In this document: positions 16,006 through 24,695 of the stretch, piece by piece
Layout: every line of letters begins with the position of its first letter
Position numbering within the stretch: position 1 is the first letter of the stretch
NCBI GenBank assembly: GCA_003248865.1
Contig: QFPK01000003.1
Location: forward strand, 62,001-126,000
Direction of reading: 5' to 3'
Origin: Sphingomonas sp.
GTDB lineage: Bacteria > Pseudomonadota > Alphaproteobacteria > Sphingomonadales > Sphingomonadaceae
DNA: 64,000 nucleotides
Notes under the pieces: generated by a model
The model's database searches: none
Told to the model about the DNA's origin: nothing
What the model saw: the letters and a program-made list of their open reading frames with translations, nothing else
Made by a program: the position numbers and the translations under genes

Positions 16006-17553
16006 TCAAGGCCGCAGCCCCCGCGCCCGCGGTCCTGGCTTCAGCGCGCGCTGCGCCGTCGCGGCAAAGGCGCACAGCTCCTCCCGCGTCTCCTCCGGTG
16101 CAATGATCGCCTCCACGCCGAAGCGCTCGGCCGTGCGGAACGGACTCCGCACCCGCTCCAGCCGCGCCCGGATCTCGGCCAGCTTCGCAGGTCTGTCCTC
16201 CGCGCCGTCCAGTTCGCTCTTGTAGGCCGCCTCCAGCCCGCCCGCGATGGGCAGGCTGCCCCAGTCTCCGCTGGGCCAGGCCATGCGCCAGCGGAAACGG
16301 TCGGCCGGCGCATGGGCCGACCCGGCCATGCCATAGGCCTTGCGCAGGATCACGCTCGCCCAGGGCACGCTTGCCTGATAGATCGCCGCCAAAGTCCGGC
16401 TACCCCAGCGGATGGTCGCCTCATCCTCGGCCCGGCGCCCGATCAGGAAGCCGGGATTGTCCACCAGATGCACCACCGGCAAGTGGAAGGTATCAGCCAG
16501 ATCCACCATCCGCTCCACCTTGCGCGCCGTCGCCGCCGTCCACAGCCCGCCCAGCGCCTCGGGGTTCGACGCGATCACCGCCACGGCATAACCGTCCAGC
16601 CGCGCCAGCCCGGTCACCACGCCCAGCCCCCATTCCCGCCCGATTTCGAACCAGCTGCCCTTGTCCACGATCGCCTCCACGATCGGCCGGATCGGATAAA
16701 GCCGCCGCGAATCCCGCGGCACGGCATCGTTCAGCCAAGTCTCGCGCCGCCCAGGCCGATCCCGCCCCCTCACCCGCGCGGGCAACTCGTCCACGCTTGA
16801 GGGCAGATAGCTTAGGAACCGCCGCAGCCGCTCGAACGCCTCCGCCTCGCTCCCCACCCGGTCATCGACGGCCCCGTTCTTCGCATGAATGGCCGCCCCG
16901 CCCAGTTCCTCCTTGGTCCGCACCTCGCCGGCCGCCGCCACCACCGGAGGCCCCGCCACGAACATCTGCGAAAGCCCGTCCACCAGAAGGCTGTAATGCG
17001 CCATCACCATCCGGCCCGCACCCAGCCCCGCCACCGGCCCCAGCCCCAGCGCCACCAGCGGTACCTGCGACATGTTGGCGACCATCGCCTCCCACCCCGG
17101 AATCTCCGGGATATAGGTGTGCCCCATCCCCTCCAGCGTCTTCACCGACCCGCCGCCGCCGGTGCCCTCGATCATCCGGATCAACGGCATGCGATATTCG
17201 CTCGCCAGCCGCTCCGCCTCCAGCAGCTTCCGGTGCAGCGCCGCATCCGCCGCCCCGCCCCGCACGGTGAAATCATCCGCCGTCACCACCACCGGCCGGC
17301 CGTCGATCTCGCCCCGCCCGAACAGGAAATTGGCCGGCAGGAAACTCTCCATCCCGCCATCCGCGCCATAGCTCGCAAAGCCCGAAAGCTCCCCGATCTC
17401 GCGGAACGTGCCCGGGTCGGCCACCGCCGCAATCCGCGCCCGCACGTCCATCCGGCCCGCCGCCGCCTGCCGCGCCAGCTTCTCAGGCCCCCCCATCCGC
17501 CGCGCCAGCGCCTGCCGCTGCCGCAGCTCCTCGATCTCCGAATCCCATCCCAT
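16006..17553 (-). CDS. Acyl-CoA carboxyltransferase beta subunit (PccB/MccB-like)
   Basis: A 515-residue carboxyltransferase of the crotonase superfamily, the size of the beta subunits of propionyl- or methylcrotonyl-CoA carboxylase. The N-half contains FTVRGGAADAALHRKL and IEGTGGGGSVKTLEG; the C-half has VDNPGFLIGRRAEDEATIRWG and ILRKAYGMAG. The beta subunit moves carboxyl from carboxybiotin to an acyl-CoA. No biotin carboxylase or biotin carrier gene is adjacent, so the alpha subunit must be elsewhere or the protein may act as a decarboxylase. The ATG at 17553 is chosen because homology begins there (GWDSEIEELRQRQ); no clear ribosome site. Confidence 0.88.
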   Translation of the reverse strand: MGWDSEIEELRQRQALARRMGGPEKLARQAAAGRMDVRARIAAVADPGTFREIGELSGFASYGADGGMESFLPANFLFGRGEIDGRPVVVTADDFTVRGGAADAALHRKLLEAERLASEYRMPLIRMIEGTGGGGSVKTLEGMGHTYIPEIPGWEAMVANMSQVPLVALGLGPVAGLGAGRMVMAHYSLLVDGLSQMFVAGPPVVAAAGEVRTKEELGGAAIHAKNGAVDDRVGSEAEAFERLRRFLSYLPSSVDELPARVRGRDRPGRRETWLNDAVPRDSRRLYPIRPIVEAIVDKGSWFEIGREWGLGVVTGLARLDGYAVAVIASNPEALGGLWTAATARKVERMVDLADTFHLPVVHLVDNPGFLIGRRAEDEATIRWGSRTLAAIYQASVPWASVILRKAYGMAGSAHAPADRFRWRMAWPSGDWGSLPIAGGLEAAYKSELDGAEDRPAKLAEIRARLERVRSPFRTAERFGVEAIIAPEETREELCAFAATAQRALKPGPRARGLRP

Positions 17554-17626
17554 GGCGCCAGAATAGCGGGTTGCACCCACCCGCAAAGCCTCTCCGGTTA
17601 GAGCGGTTTCGAAGGCAGAAGAACCG

Positions 17627-18493
17627 CTACACAGCGAATTGTGCGAGATAACGCTCCAGCGCTGCCATAGCCTCCGGTTCTTCCAGTGTTGGCGCATGGC
17701 CTACGCGCGGCACGGTGACGGCGGCAAGGCCGGGCATCCGGTCAGCCATCCGTGCCTGTGTGTCAGCCAGCAGAATGTCCGACAAGGCGCCTCGGATGGA
17801 CAGCAGCGGGCGACCTTGGAAGCTGTCCAGCGCAAGCCATAGATCGAGCTGGTCGTTGCCGTGGGGCAGGTTCAGCGGAGCGGCGATCTCGGGATCATAG
17901 TCCCAGACTATGGGGCCGGCGCGGCTTACACGGCACAGACGTTTGGCGTGGGCCAGCCATTGCTGCAGGCTCCAGCCCGGATAGATTGCGGCCTGGCGGC
18001 GGGCAATATCGCGGGCGGCGGTCAGCCAGCTGGGCCAGTTGCCGCCTTTGCCCAAACCGGCGCGAATACGGGCGAGGCCTTCGGGGTTCATATCCGGGCC
18101 CACATCGTTCAGCACGAGGCCTGCAATGCGCTGGCGTTGGGTGACATCCAGCAGCAGCCCGATCAGGCCGCCCAGAGAGGTGCCAATGATCACCACCTTG
18201 TCGGCTTTCGCTGTATCCAGCAGCAGCCCCATGTCCTGCAGATAGGTGAGGGGGACATAAGTGAGCGGATCGCGGGCATAGCCGCTGTCTCCCCGGCCGC
18301 GGAAGCTGGGGGTGATCACGCGGAATCGCGGGGCGAGGCGGCTGGCCAGTGCTTCGAAGTCGCGGCAGTTGCGCGTGAGGCCGGGCAGGCAGAGAAGCGC
18401 AGGCCGGCCTTCGCCGCCGCCTGCGTAATCGCGATAGTGGAGGCGGACATTGTCGCCGGTCCACAGATACTGGTCGGTGAAGGCAGGTTCCAC
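17627..18493 (-). CDS. Alpha/beta hydrolase
   Basis: A 288-residue alpha/beta-fold hydrolase. The oxyanion region LCLPGLTRNCRDFE and PSFRGRGDSGYA precede the nucleophile elbow IIGTSLGGLIG, and the histidine lies in VPRVGHAPTLEEPEA near the C-terminus. It begins with a GTG (VEPAFTDQYLW) and a weak AGAAGAG-like site upstream. The substrate is unknown; the sequence resembles the esterase/haloperoxidase-like branch. It is divergent from the TetR gene. Confidence 0.88.
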   Translation of the reverse strand: MEPAFTDQYLWTGDNVRLHYRDYAGGGEGRPALLCLPGLTRNCRDFEALASRLAPRFRVITPSFRGRGDSGYARDPLTYVPLTYLQDMGLLLDTAKADKVVIIGTSLGGLIGLLLDVTQRQRIAGLVLNDVGPDMNPEGLARIRAGLGKGGNWPSWLTAARDIARRQAAIYPGWSLQQWLAHAKRLCRVSRAGPIVWDYDPEIAAPLNLPHGNDQLDLWLALDSFQGRPLLSIRGALSDILLADTQARMADRMPGLAAVTVPRVGHAPTLEEPEAMAALERYLAQFAV

Positions 18494-18671
18494 GCAGCTC
18501 TTCTAGGATGGTGCGGGTCTCCTTGCAATTTCGGGGCGCAGTTTCGGACGCTGGTTCAGGGGTGCGTTTTCGCTATGGCTGGCCCTTGCCCATGAACTTT
18601 TGACTGTCACTCAGTTTTGGCGCATAGCGAGGGCAGGGACTGGGGCTGCGGTGAGAGGACGCGGAACGACT

Positions 18672-19382
18672 GTGGCCACACGTGCGAGTGCAACCGACGG
18701 CAAAGGCCCGAAGGCGAAAGCCGACAGCAAGGCCCGCAAGGCGGAGGCCGACAGCAAGTCGCGCCGCTATGATCCTGCGGAAACGCGCGCGCGCGTGCTG
18801 GAGGCGGCCTATCTGCTGTTTGGCACCCGGGGCTATGCCGGAACCGGCACGGCGGACATCGCGGCGCAGGCGGACGTGTCGGAAGGGTCCATCTTCTATC
18901 ATTTCGGCTCCAAGCGGGCGCTGCTGGTGGAGCTGGGCAAGCTGCACGGGCAGAAGCTCATCGCGGCGATGCAGGGCGACGATCTGCTGGAGGATGTGAC
19001 CTTCACGGCCAGCCTGAGCCGCTGCTTCGATTTCTGCGAAGTGCACAATGTGTGGGAAAAAGCAGACGCCTGCTCGGAGTCCGGAGTCAGCCGCAAGATC
19101 AACAAGCAGAACCCTGAGGCGGAGCCTTTCTTTCATGCCGCCAAGGAAACCGTGGTGTGCTGGACGCAGGCACATCTGGAAGCGGTGTTGGCCAAGCAGG
19201 GGATCAGCGGCATCTCTGCGGATATCACGTCGAACCTGATTTTCTCGGCTGTCGGCGAGGCGATGCATATGTATTTCGAGCCGGGTGCCACAGCCGAAAC
19301 GAAGGCCCGAATCCGGGGCGAAGCCATCCGCTTCTGCGATGCGGCTGCCGGGCTGTCGGCGCTGAAGTCGCTGCGCGATTGA
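18672..19382 (+). CDS. TetR/AcrR family transcriptional regulator
   Basis: A regulator of about 236 residues. After a basic, Lys/Ala-rich N-terminal tail comes the TetR DNA-binding domain (RARVLEAAYLLFGTRGYAGT, then ADVSEGSIFYHFGSKRALL). The ligand domain is cysteine-containing and not assignable. Start choice is uncertain: GTG 18672 has AGAGGA about 11 bases upstream, GTG 18651 is also in frame, and TTG 18600 is unlikely. It is divergent from the alpha/beta hydrolase (178 bases between starts) and may regulate it. Confidence 0.85.
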   Translation: MATRASATDGKGPKAKADSKARKAEADSKSRRYDPAETRARVLEAAYLLFGTRGYAGTGTADIAAQADVSEGSIFYHFGSKRALLVELGKLHGQKLIAAMQGDDLLEDVTFTASLSRCFDFCEVHNVWEKADACSESGVSRKINKQNPEAEPFFHAAKETVVCWTQAHLEAVLAKQGISGISADITSNLIFSAVGEAMHMYFEPGATAETKARIRGEAIRFCDAAAGLSALKSLRD

Positions 19383-19442
19383 CCCCGCGCACAGAAAGAC
19401 AACGCGGTTGATCGGGCGCGCGCCCGCCGCCATCTGGGGCAG

Positions 19443-20813
19443 GTGAGCAACTTATCCGGATATCGGCCCGAGGCGGCCATTCTGTCGCTGGGCAGCGATT
19501 TTTTCGATGTCGTCGCCCCGGCGCAGTTTCCGCAGCACATCCTGCGCTGGCGCAACGACCGCGCCGCCGCAGATGTGGGGCTGGCGGGGCTTTCCGATTC
19601 TGAATGGATCGCGCATTTCGGCCGCTTCCAGCCGCTGGAGGGCAGCCTGCCCGCGCCATTGGCGCTGCGCTATCACGGCCACCAGTTCCGCACCTACAAC
19701 CCCGAACTGGGCGACGGGCGCGGCTTCCTGTTCGCGCAGATGCGCGACGGCGCTGGGCGGCTGATGGATCTTGGGACCAAGGGCTCGGGCCGCACGCCAT
19801 GGTCCCGCTTCGGCGACGGCAAGCTGACGCTGAAAGGCGCCGTGCGCGAACTGCTGGCCACCGAGATGCTGGAGGCGCTGGGCGTAACGACCTCGCGCAG
19901 CTTCTCCATCATCGAGACGGGCGAGCAACTGGAGCGCGGGGACGAACCCTCGCCCACCCGGTCCGCTGTGCTGGTGCGGCTGAGCCACAGCCATATCCGC
20001 TATGGCAGCTTCCAGCGGCTGGCGGCGCTGCAGATGCCGGAAGCGATGGAGCGGCTGCTGGACTATGTGCTGCGCGAGATCGCGCAGACCGAACCGGGGC
20101 CGGACCGTTATGCCACGCTGATGACCTATGCCGTGGAAGGGGCCGCGCGGCTGGTGGCCGAATGGCATGTCGCCGGGTTCGTGCACGGCGTACTGAACAC
20201 CGACAATATGAACATCTCCGGCGAGAGCTTCGATTACGGCCCCTGGCGCTTCCTCCCGCGCTGGCAGAGCGACTTCACCGCCGCCTATTTTGACCAGTTC
20301 GGCCTCTATGCCTTCGGGCGACAGGCGGAGGCCGTGCACTGGAACCTGGTGGAGCTGGCGAAGGCGCTTCGGCTGGTCGCCCCCGCCGAAAGCCTGATTC
20401 CGGCGCTGCAACGCTGGCCCGAACTGGTGGGGCAGGCGGTGCGGCGGCAGGCGCTGTGGCGGCTGGGCCTGAACCGTAACACACCGGACGCCGAAGAGGC
20501 CCTGGTGCGCGCGCTGGAAGTGGGAATGGGCGAGAGTGGCCTGCCACCCGACGCCGTCTGGTTTGGCTTCCGTGGCGGCCGGCTGCCCGATTCAGTGCCT
20601 TCGGCACTGGCGCCGTTTGCGGAACAACTGGCCGGTTTCACCCCGCGCGAGGATGCGCTGGCCCACCCCTATTGGCGCGATGCCGAACCCCAGTCCATGC
20701 TGATCGACGAGGTGGAAGTCCTGTGGGCTGCGATCGCCAAGGCGGATGATTGGCAGCCATTGATGGGCAAGGTCGCTGCGATCCGGCGGATGGGGGAGGC
20801 CTTGTGGGGGTGA
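19443..20813 (+). CDS. selO: Protein adenylyltransferase SelO (YdiU family), cysteine-free
   Basis: A 456-residue SelO pseudokinase, which transfers AMP from ATP to protein Ser, Thr or Tyr. Family motifs are TKGSGRTPWSRFGDGKLTLK, RELLATEMLEALGV and HGVLNTDNMNISGE followed by DYGPWRF, which holds the metal-binding Asn and Asp. It starts with GTG. It is slightly shorter than E. coli SelO (478) and its C-terminus diverges. There is no cysteine anywhere in the protein, so the disulfide described between the activation loop and C-terminus in E. coli SelO cannot form. Confidence 0.93.
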   Translation: MSNLSGYRPEAAILSLGSDFFDVVAPAQFPQHILRWRNDRAAADVGLAGLSDSEWIAHFGRFQPLEGSLPAPLALRYHGHQFRTYNPELGDGRGFLFAQMRDGAGRLMDLGTKGSGRTPWSRFGDGKLTLKGAVRELLATEMLEALGVTTSRSFSIIETGEQLERGDEPSPTRSAVLVRLSHSHIRYGSFQRLAALQMPEAMERLLDYVLREIAQTEPGPDRYATLMTYAVEGAARLVAEWHVAGFVHGVLNTDNMNISGESFDYGPWRFLPRWQSDFTAAYFDQFGLYAFGRQAEAVHWNLVELAKALRLVAPAESLIPALQRWPELVGQAVRRQALWRLGLNRNTPDAEEALVRALEVGMGESGLPPDAVWFGFRGGRLPDSVPSALAPFAEQLAGFTPREDALAHPYWRDAEPQSMLIDEVEVLWAAIAKADDWQPLMGKVAAIRRMGEALWG

Positions 20814-20880
20814 GATGATGGAGGCGCGCCCCCTGGAACGCCGCTGGAGGTAAAAGGCCTTTCTCCCACTCTCTCCGGGC

Positions 20881-20909
20881 TTGACCTGTCGGGTGATTCT
20901 GCCTTAAGG
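20881..20909 (+). promoter_or_regulatory. Candidate rpmG promoter
   Basis: TTGACC and TTAAGG are separated by 17 bases, 60 bases upstream of the rpmG ATG. This is a plausible housekeeping promoter for a strongly expressed ribosomal gene, but the -10 match is weak. Confidence 0.3.
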
Positions 20910-20968
20910 CCGCGCCCTTTCCCGGAAGGTATCGCCTGCCGGGCCCTATTTTTCGTTTCGAGGACATC

Positions 20969-21139
20969 ATGGCGAAGCCGACGACGGTCAAGATCAAGCT
21001 GGTGAGCACGGCGGAGGAATCCGGTTACTATTATGTGACCAAGAAGAACCCGCGCACGCAGACCGAGAAGCTGTCGTTCCGCAAATATGATCCCGTCGTG
21101 CGCAAGCATGTCGAGTTCAAGGAAGCGAAGATCAAGTAA
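20969..21139 (+). CDS. rpmG: 50S ribosomal protein L33
   Basis: A 56-residue L33 (MAKPTTVKIKLVSTAEE... ending EAKIK). It contains the typical GYYYVTKKNPRTQTEKLSFRK core. The zinc CxxC pairs of the C+ form are absent, so this is the zinc-independent form. GAGG lies five bases before the ATG. A rho-independent terminator follows 105 bases downstream. It is monocistronic. Confidence 0.97.
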   Translation: MAKPTTVKIKLVSTAEESGYYYVTKKNPRTQTEKLSFRKYDPVVRKHVEFKEAKIK

Positions 21140-21244
21140 AGCCGTAGGCGGCCGTGGTCAGCGCGTAGCGCTGGCCCACGGACTCGCCGCAGGCTCGGCC
21201 GGCCGGGCGATGGCCAACAGGCCATCGAACCGGTCCGACGTAAC

Positions 21245-21272
21245 GGCGCGGCTTTGCCGCGCCTTTTCTTTT
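21245..21272 (+). terminator. Rho-independent terminator after rpmG
   Basis: A perfect 8-bp stem GGCGCGGC/GCCGCGCC with a TTT loop is followed by TTTTCTTTT. It ends the rpmG transcript ahead of the DUF3572 gene. Confidence 0.9.
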
Positions 21273-21339
21273 CTATCCTTATAGCCCCACCACATCCTCC
21301 GGCTTGGCCCCCGCCCTCAGTCGGGCTACAGCGCCCGCC

Positions 21340-21564
21340 ATGGATGCCACGCTCGCTCTGCAGGCCCTCGCCGCGATCATCGCCGACGAGCCCCTGCGCG
21401 AGCGCTTTCTGGCGCTGACGGGCTATGACGGCGCCACCATCCGCGCCCGTGCCGGTTCGGCCGATATGGCGTCTGCCGTTGCCGAGTTCCTGTCCGGCCA
21501 TGAGCCTGACCTTGTCAGGATCGCGGGCAAGTTGGGTGTGAAGCCGGAGTTACTGGCGCCATGA
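21340..21564 (+). CDS. DUF3572 family protein
   Basis: A 74-residue alphaproteobacterial protein (ALQALAAIIADEPLRERFLA, then LTGYDGATIRARAG and FLSGHEPDLVRIAGKLGV) matching the DUF3572 pattern. It is predicted all-helical and cytoplasmic. Its stop overlaps the HAD gene start (ATGA). It is first in a four-gene cluster; function unknown. Confidence 0.8.
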   Translation: MDATLALQALAAIIADEPLRERFLALTGYDGATIRARAGSADMASAVAEFLSGHEPDLVRIAGKLGVKPELLAP

Positions 21565-22169
21565 AGCCGATCCTGATCCTGGACTGCGACGAAGTGATCC
21601 TGGAGTTTGCCGGGCCGTTCCAGCGCTGGCTGCGCGATGCGCGCAACATCGACCTGCGCTTCGATAGTTTCGCCCTGGCCGGCAACATGCGCCACATCGC
21701 CGACGGCCGGCTGGTGGACATGAAGGAGTTTCCGCCGCTGCTCGACGATTTCTTCGCCGAGGGCCAGCATCTGCAGGTGCCCGCCGAACTGGCGCTGGAA
21801 TCGCTGGCAGAGCTGCGACGCGACATGGACGTCGTGGTGCTGACGAACATTCCGGCCGCGTTCCGCGACATCCGCACGGAGATGCTGCACGGGCTTGGGT
21901 TGGATGTGCCGGTGCATGCGAATGACGGCCCCAAGGGGCGGATGGTGAAGGAGCTTGCCGGAGACCGGCGCGCCGTGTTCGTGGACGATCTGCCGCCGCA
22001 TCATGAAAGCGCGGCGAAGCACGCGCCCCATGTGGGGCGGCTGCACATGGTGGCGGACGAGCAGCTGCGCGGGTTGATCCCGGCGGCGAGCCACGCGCAT
22101 GTGCGAATGGACCGCTGGGCGGACGCCCGGCACTGGATCAGCGACTGGATGGAAGGACGAACTGCATGA
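21561..22169 (+). CDS. HAD-superfamily hydrolase
   Basis: A 202-residue HAD-like protein. Motif I is LILDCDEVILEF with nucleophile Asp8 and acid Asp10; motif II is VVLTNIP; the motif III lysine is in GPKGRMVKEL; motif IV is AVFVDDLPPHH. This indicates a small phosphatase or nucleotidase. It is coupled to the genes on both sides by 4-nt overlaps. Substrate unknown. Confidence 0.85.
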   Translation: MKPILILDCDEVILEFAGPFQRWLRDARNIDLRFDSFALAGNMRHIADGRLVDMKEFPPLLDDFFAEGQHLQVPAELALESLAELRRDMDVVVLTNIPAAFRDIRTEMLHGLGLDVPVHANDGPKGRMVKELAGDRRAVFVDDLPPHHESAAKHAPHVGRLHMVADEQLRGLIPAASHAHVRMDRWADARHWISDWMEGRTA

Positions 22170-22627
22170 CCACCGAAGCACGGATCGCCGAACTGGGGCT
22201 GGAACTGCCGGCCGCGGCCGCGCCCGTGGCATCCTATGTGCCCACCGTGGAAGCCGACAACATCCTCCATGTCTCCGGGCAGATCAGCTTTGCGGCCGAC
22301 GGCAGCCTGATCAAGGGCCGACTGGGCGACGACATGGATGTGGCGGCGGGCCAGGCGGCTGCCGAGCGTTGCGCGCTGATGATTCTGGCGCAGGTGAAGG
22401 CCGCGCTGGGCGGCAGTTTCGGCCGGGTGGAGCGCGTGGTGAAGCTGGGCGTGTTCGTGCAGTGCACGCCGGAGTTCACCCAGCAGCCCGAGGTGGCGAA
22501 CGGGGCATCCGACCTGTTCGTGAAGGTGTTCGGGGATGCCGGCAAGCATGCGCGGGCGGCTGTGGGCGTGCCCGCACTGCCGCGCGGCGTGGCGGTGGAA
22601 GTGGATGCCGTCATCCAGCTGCGCTGA
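22166..22627 (+). CDS. RidA/YjgF family enamine/imine deaminase
   Basis: A 153-residue RidA-family protein of the longer type (TIGR-like, beginning ARIAELGLELP). LHVSGQISF, the conserved HARAAVGVPALPRG with the catalytic arginine, and VEVDAVIQL are present. RidA hydrolyses reactive 2-aminoacrylate-type enamines released by PLP enzymes. It is coupled to the HAD gene by ATGA and followed closely by a PF04339-type gene. Confidence 0.92.
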   Translation: MTTEARIAELGLELPAAAAPVASYVPTVEADNILHVSGQISFAADGSLIKGRLGDDMDVAAGQAAAERCALMILAQVKAALGGSFGRVERVVKLGVFVQCTPEFTQQPEVANGASDLFVKVFGDAGKHARAAVGVPALPRGVAVEVDAVIQLR

Positions 22628-22639
22628 GGCGCAACGTCT

Positions 22640-23782
22640 GTGACGACAGAGGCCGTCGCCCGTCTCGTCGGCGCCGCGAAGGATATCGCTGCGGCCGACT
22701 GGGACAGGCTGGCGGGCCCGGACAATCCGTTCGCCTCCCACGCCTTCGCGACGGCGCTGGAGGATTCGGGCAGCGCCTCCACCCGGGCGGGGTGGCAGCC
22801 GCTGCACATTCTGGTGGAGGGGCCGGATGGCCGCCCGGCGGGGATCCTGCCCGGCTATCTGAAGAGCCACAGCCAGGGCGAATATGTGTTCGACCATGGC
22901 TGGGCCGATGCCTGGCAGCGCGCAGGGCAGGATTATTACCCCAAGCTGCAGCATGCCACGCCCTTTACGCCCGCCAGCGCGCCCAAACTGCTGGCGGATG
23001 ACCCGCATGTCCGCGCGCTGCTGATCGCCGCCAGCGAAACGGTGGTGGGCCATCATGAGCTGTCCAGCGCGCATGCGACGTTCCTGACGGATGCGGATGC
23101 CGACAGCTTCGAGGCCGCCGGCTGGATGGAGCGCAACGACATCCAGTATCACTGGCTGAACGCCGGCTATGCGGGCTTCGACGCGTTTCTGGGTGCCCTG
23201 TCGTCCAAGAAACGCAAGGTGCTGCGCAAGGAGCGGGAGGCGGCGCTGTCGCAGGTGGACGACATCCTGTGGCTGACCGGCAGTGACCTGACGGAATCGG
23301 CCTGGGACAGCTTCTGGGCCTTCTATCAGGACACCGGCAGCCGGAAGTGGGGCCGGCCCTATCTGACGCGCGCCTTCTTCAGCCTGATCGGCGAGCGCAT
23401 GGCGGACAGAATCGTGCTGATGATGGCGAAGCGGCACGGGCGCTTCATCGCGGGCGCCCTGAACTTCCTGGGCACGGACGCCGTTTACGGCCGGCAATGG
23501 GGCTGCACGGAAGAGGTGCCGTTCCTGCACTTCGAGCTCTGCTATCATCAGGCCATCGATTATGCCTGCCGCCATCAACTTGCCCGCGTGGAGGCGGGTG
23601 CACAGGGGCAGCACAAGATCGCGCGCGGCTATCGGCCGGTGCTGACCCGATCGATGCACTGGATTCGCGACCCCGGCTTTCGCGAAGCGGTGGCGCATTA
23701 TCTGGCACGGGAACGCCCGGCGATGGCGATGGAGGCCGAGGCACTGGCCACGGGACTGCCGTTCCGGGCTGAGCCGGCCTGA
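22640..23782 (+). CDS. GNAT-like (PF04339/DUF482) protein
   Basis: A 380-residue protein of the DUF482/PF04339 family, structurally related to FemAB/GNAT acyltransferases. Recognisable parts are FASHAFATALEDSGSAS, GWQPLHILVEG, EYVFDHGWADAW, YYPKLQHATPFTPA and the C-terminal GAQGQHKIARGYRP. It begins with GTG 12 bases after ridA. The family is often annotated as peptidoglycan biosynthesis/recognition; no reaction is proven. In the operon it follows DUF3572, HAD and RidA genes. Confidence 0.85.
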   Translation: MTTEAVARLVGAAKDIAAADWDRLAGPDNPFASHAFATALEDSGSASTRAGWQPLHILVEGPDGRPAGILPGYLKSHSQGEYVFDHGWADAWQRAGQDYYPKLQHATPFTPASAPKLLADDPHVRALLIAASETVVGHHELSSAHATFLTDADADSFEAAGWMERNDIQYHWLNAGYAGFDAFLGALSSKKRKVLRKEREAALSQVDDILWLTGSDLTESAWDSFWAFYQDTGSRKWGRPYLTRAFFSLIGERMADRIVLMMAKRHGRFIAGALNFLGTDAVYGRQWGCTEEVPFLHFELCYHQAIDYACRHQLARVEAGAQGQHKIARGYRPVLTRSMHWIRDPGFREAVAHYLARERPAMAMEAEALATGLPFRAEPA

Positions 23783-23873
23783 ATTGTCTGAAATGGGGCA
23801 CTCGGCGCATCGCGTCTGGCGCACAGGGAGGCGGCTCGGGTATCGACCGCACGATTCGACGGGGGGAACAGGG

Positions 23874-24665
23874 ATGATTCAATATAGGCGTTTCGGGGCA
23901 ATCGCGGCTCTGGCCCTGCTGGCGGGCTGTGCCACCACGACGACAGGCACGAGCACGGCGCCGGTGCCACCCGTCACCGTGGAAGCCGTCGGCCTGATCA
24001 GCCCCAGCCTTCCCTATCCCAAGGGTTATCTGCCGATGGCGGCATTGCCCGACAGCCTTGCCCTGCTGCCGCCCCCACCCGCCCCGGGCACTGCCGCGAT
24101 GGAAGCGGACCAGGAGGCGTTCCGCGAAGGCGTGGCAGCCTCGCCCGAGCGATTCTCACTGGCGACTTCGGACGCAGACCTGCACTGGCCGCATGTGGTG
24201 TCCAGCTATGAGCAGGTGGTCGGTTTCTCCCTGTCCGACGGGTCCAAACCGCACACGGAAATGCTGCTGCGCCGCTCGCTGACCGACGGTGCCGCCTCCA
24301 CGAGCAAGGCCAAGGCGAACTACAAGCGGGTGCGCCCCTTCGTGCTGAACAAGGTGCCCAGCTGCACGCCGGCGGACGAAGCCGTGCTGAGCAAGGACGG
24401 CTCCTACCCGTCCGGCCATACCGCAATCGGCTGGATGCTGGCGCTGGTGCTGACGGACCTTGTTCCGGACAAGACCGATGCGATCCTGAAGCGCGGTTAT
24501 GAGTTCGGCGACAGCCGCATCGTCTGCCGGGTGCACTGGAAGAGCGACACCGTGGCCGGGCGGGTGATGGCGTCCGCCACCTTCGCGCGGCTGCAATCGG
24601 ACCCGGTGTTCCAGGCGCAGCTCAAACTGGCGCGGGCCGAGATCGCAAAGCAGACAGGCCGCTGA
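23874..24665 (+). CDS. Class A acid phosphatase (PAP2) lipoprotein
   Basis: A 263-residue lipoprotein: the lipobox is LLAGC within the first 21 residues. The phosphatase motifs are KANYKRVRPF (KX6RP), SYPSGHTAIG (PSGH) and GDSRIVCRVHWKSD (SRX5HXXXD), as in PhoN-type non-specific acid phosphatases. It should release phosphate from organic esters at the periplasmic face of a membrane. A G-rich site (GGGGGGAACAGGG) precedes the ATG at 23874. Upstream in-frame sequence is non-coding. Confidence 0.9.
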   Translation: MIQYRRFGAIAALALLAGCATTTTGTSTAPVPPVTVEAVGLISPSLPYPKGYLPMAALPDSLALLPPPPAPGTAAMEADQEAFREGVAASPERFSLATSDADLHWPHVVSSYEQVVGFSLSDGSKPHTEMLLRRSLTDGAASTSKAKANYKRVRPFVLNKVPSCTPADEAVLSKDGSYPSGHTAIGWMLALVLTDLVPDKTDAILKRGYEFGDSRIVCRVHWKSDTVAGRVMASATFARLQSDPVFQAQLKLARAEIAKQTGR

Positions 24666-24695
24666 CAGCCCGGCATTTCCTGCTATGGCCCGGCC

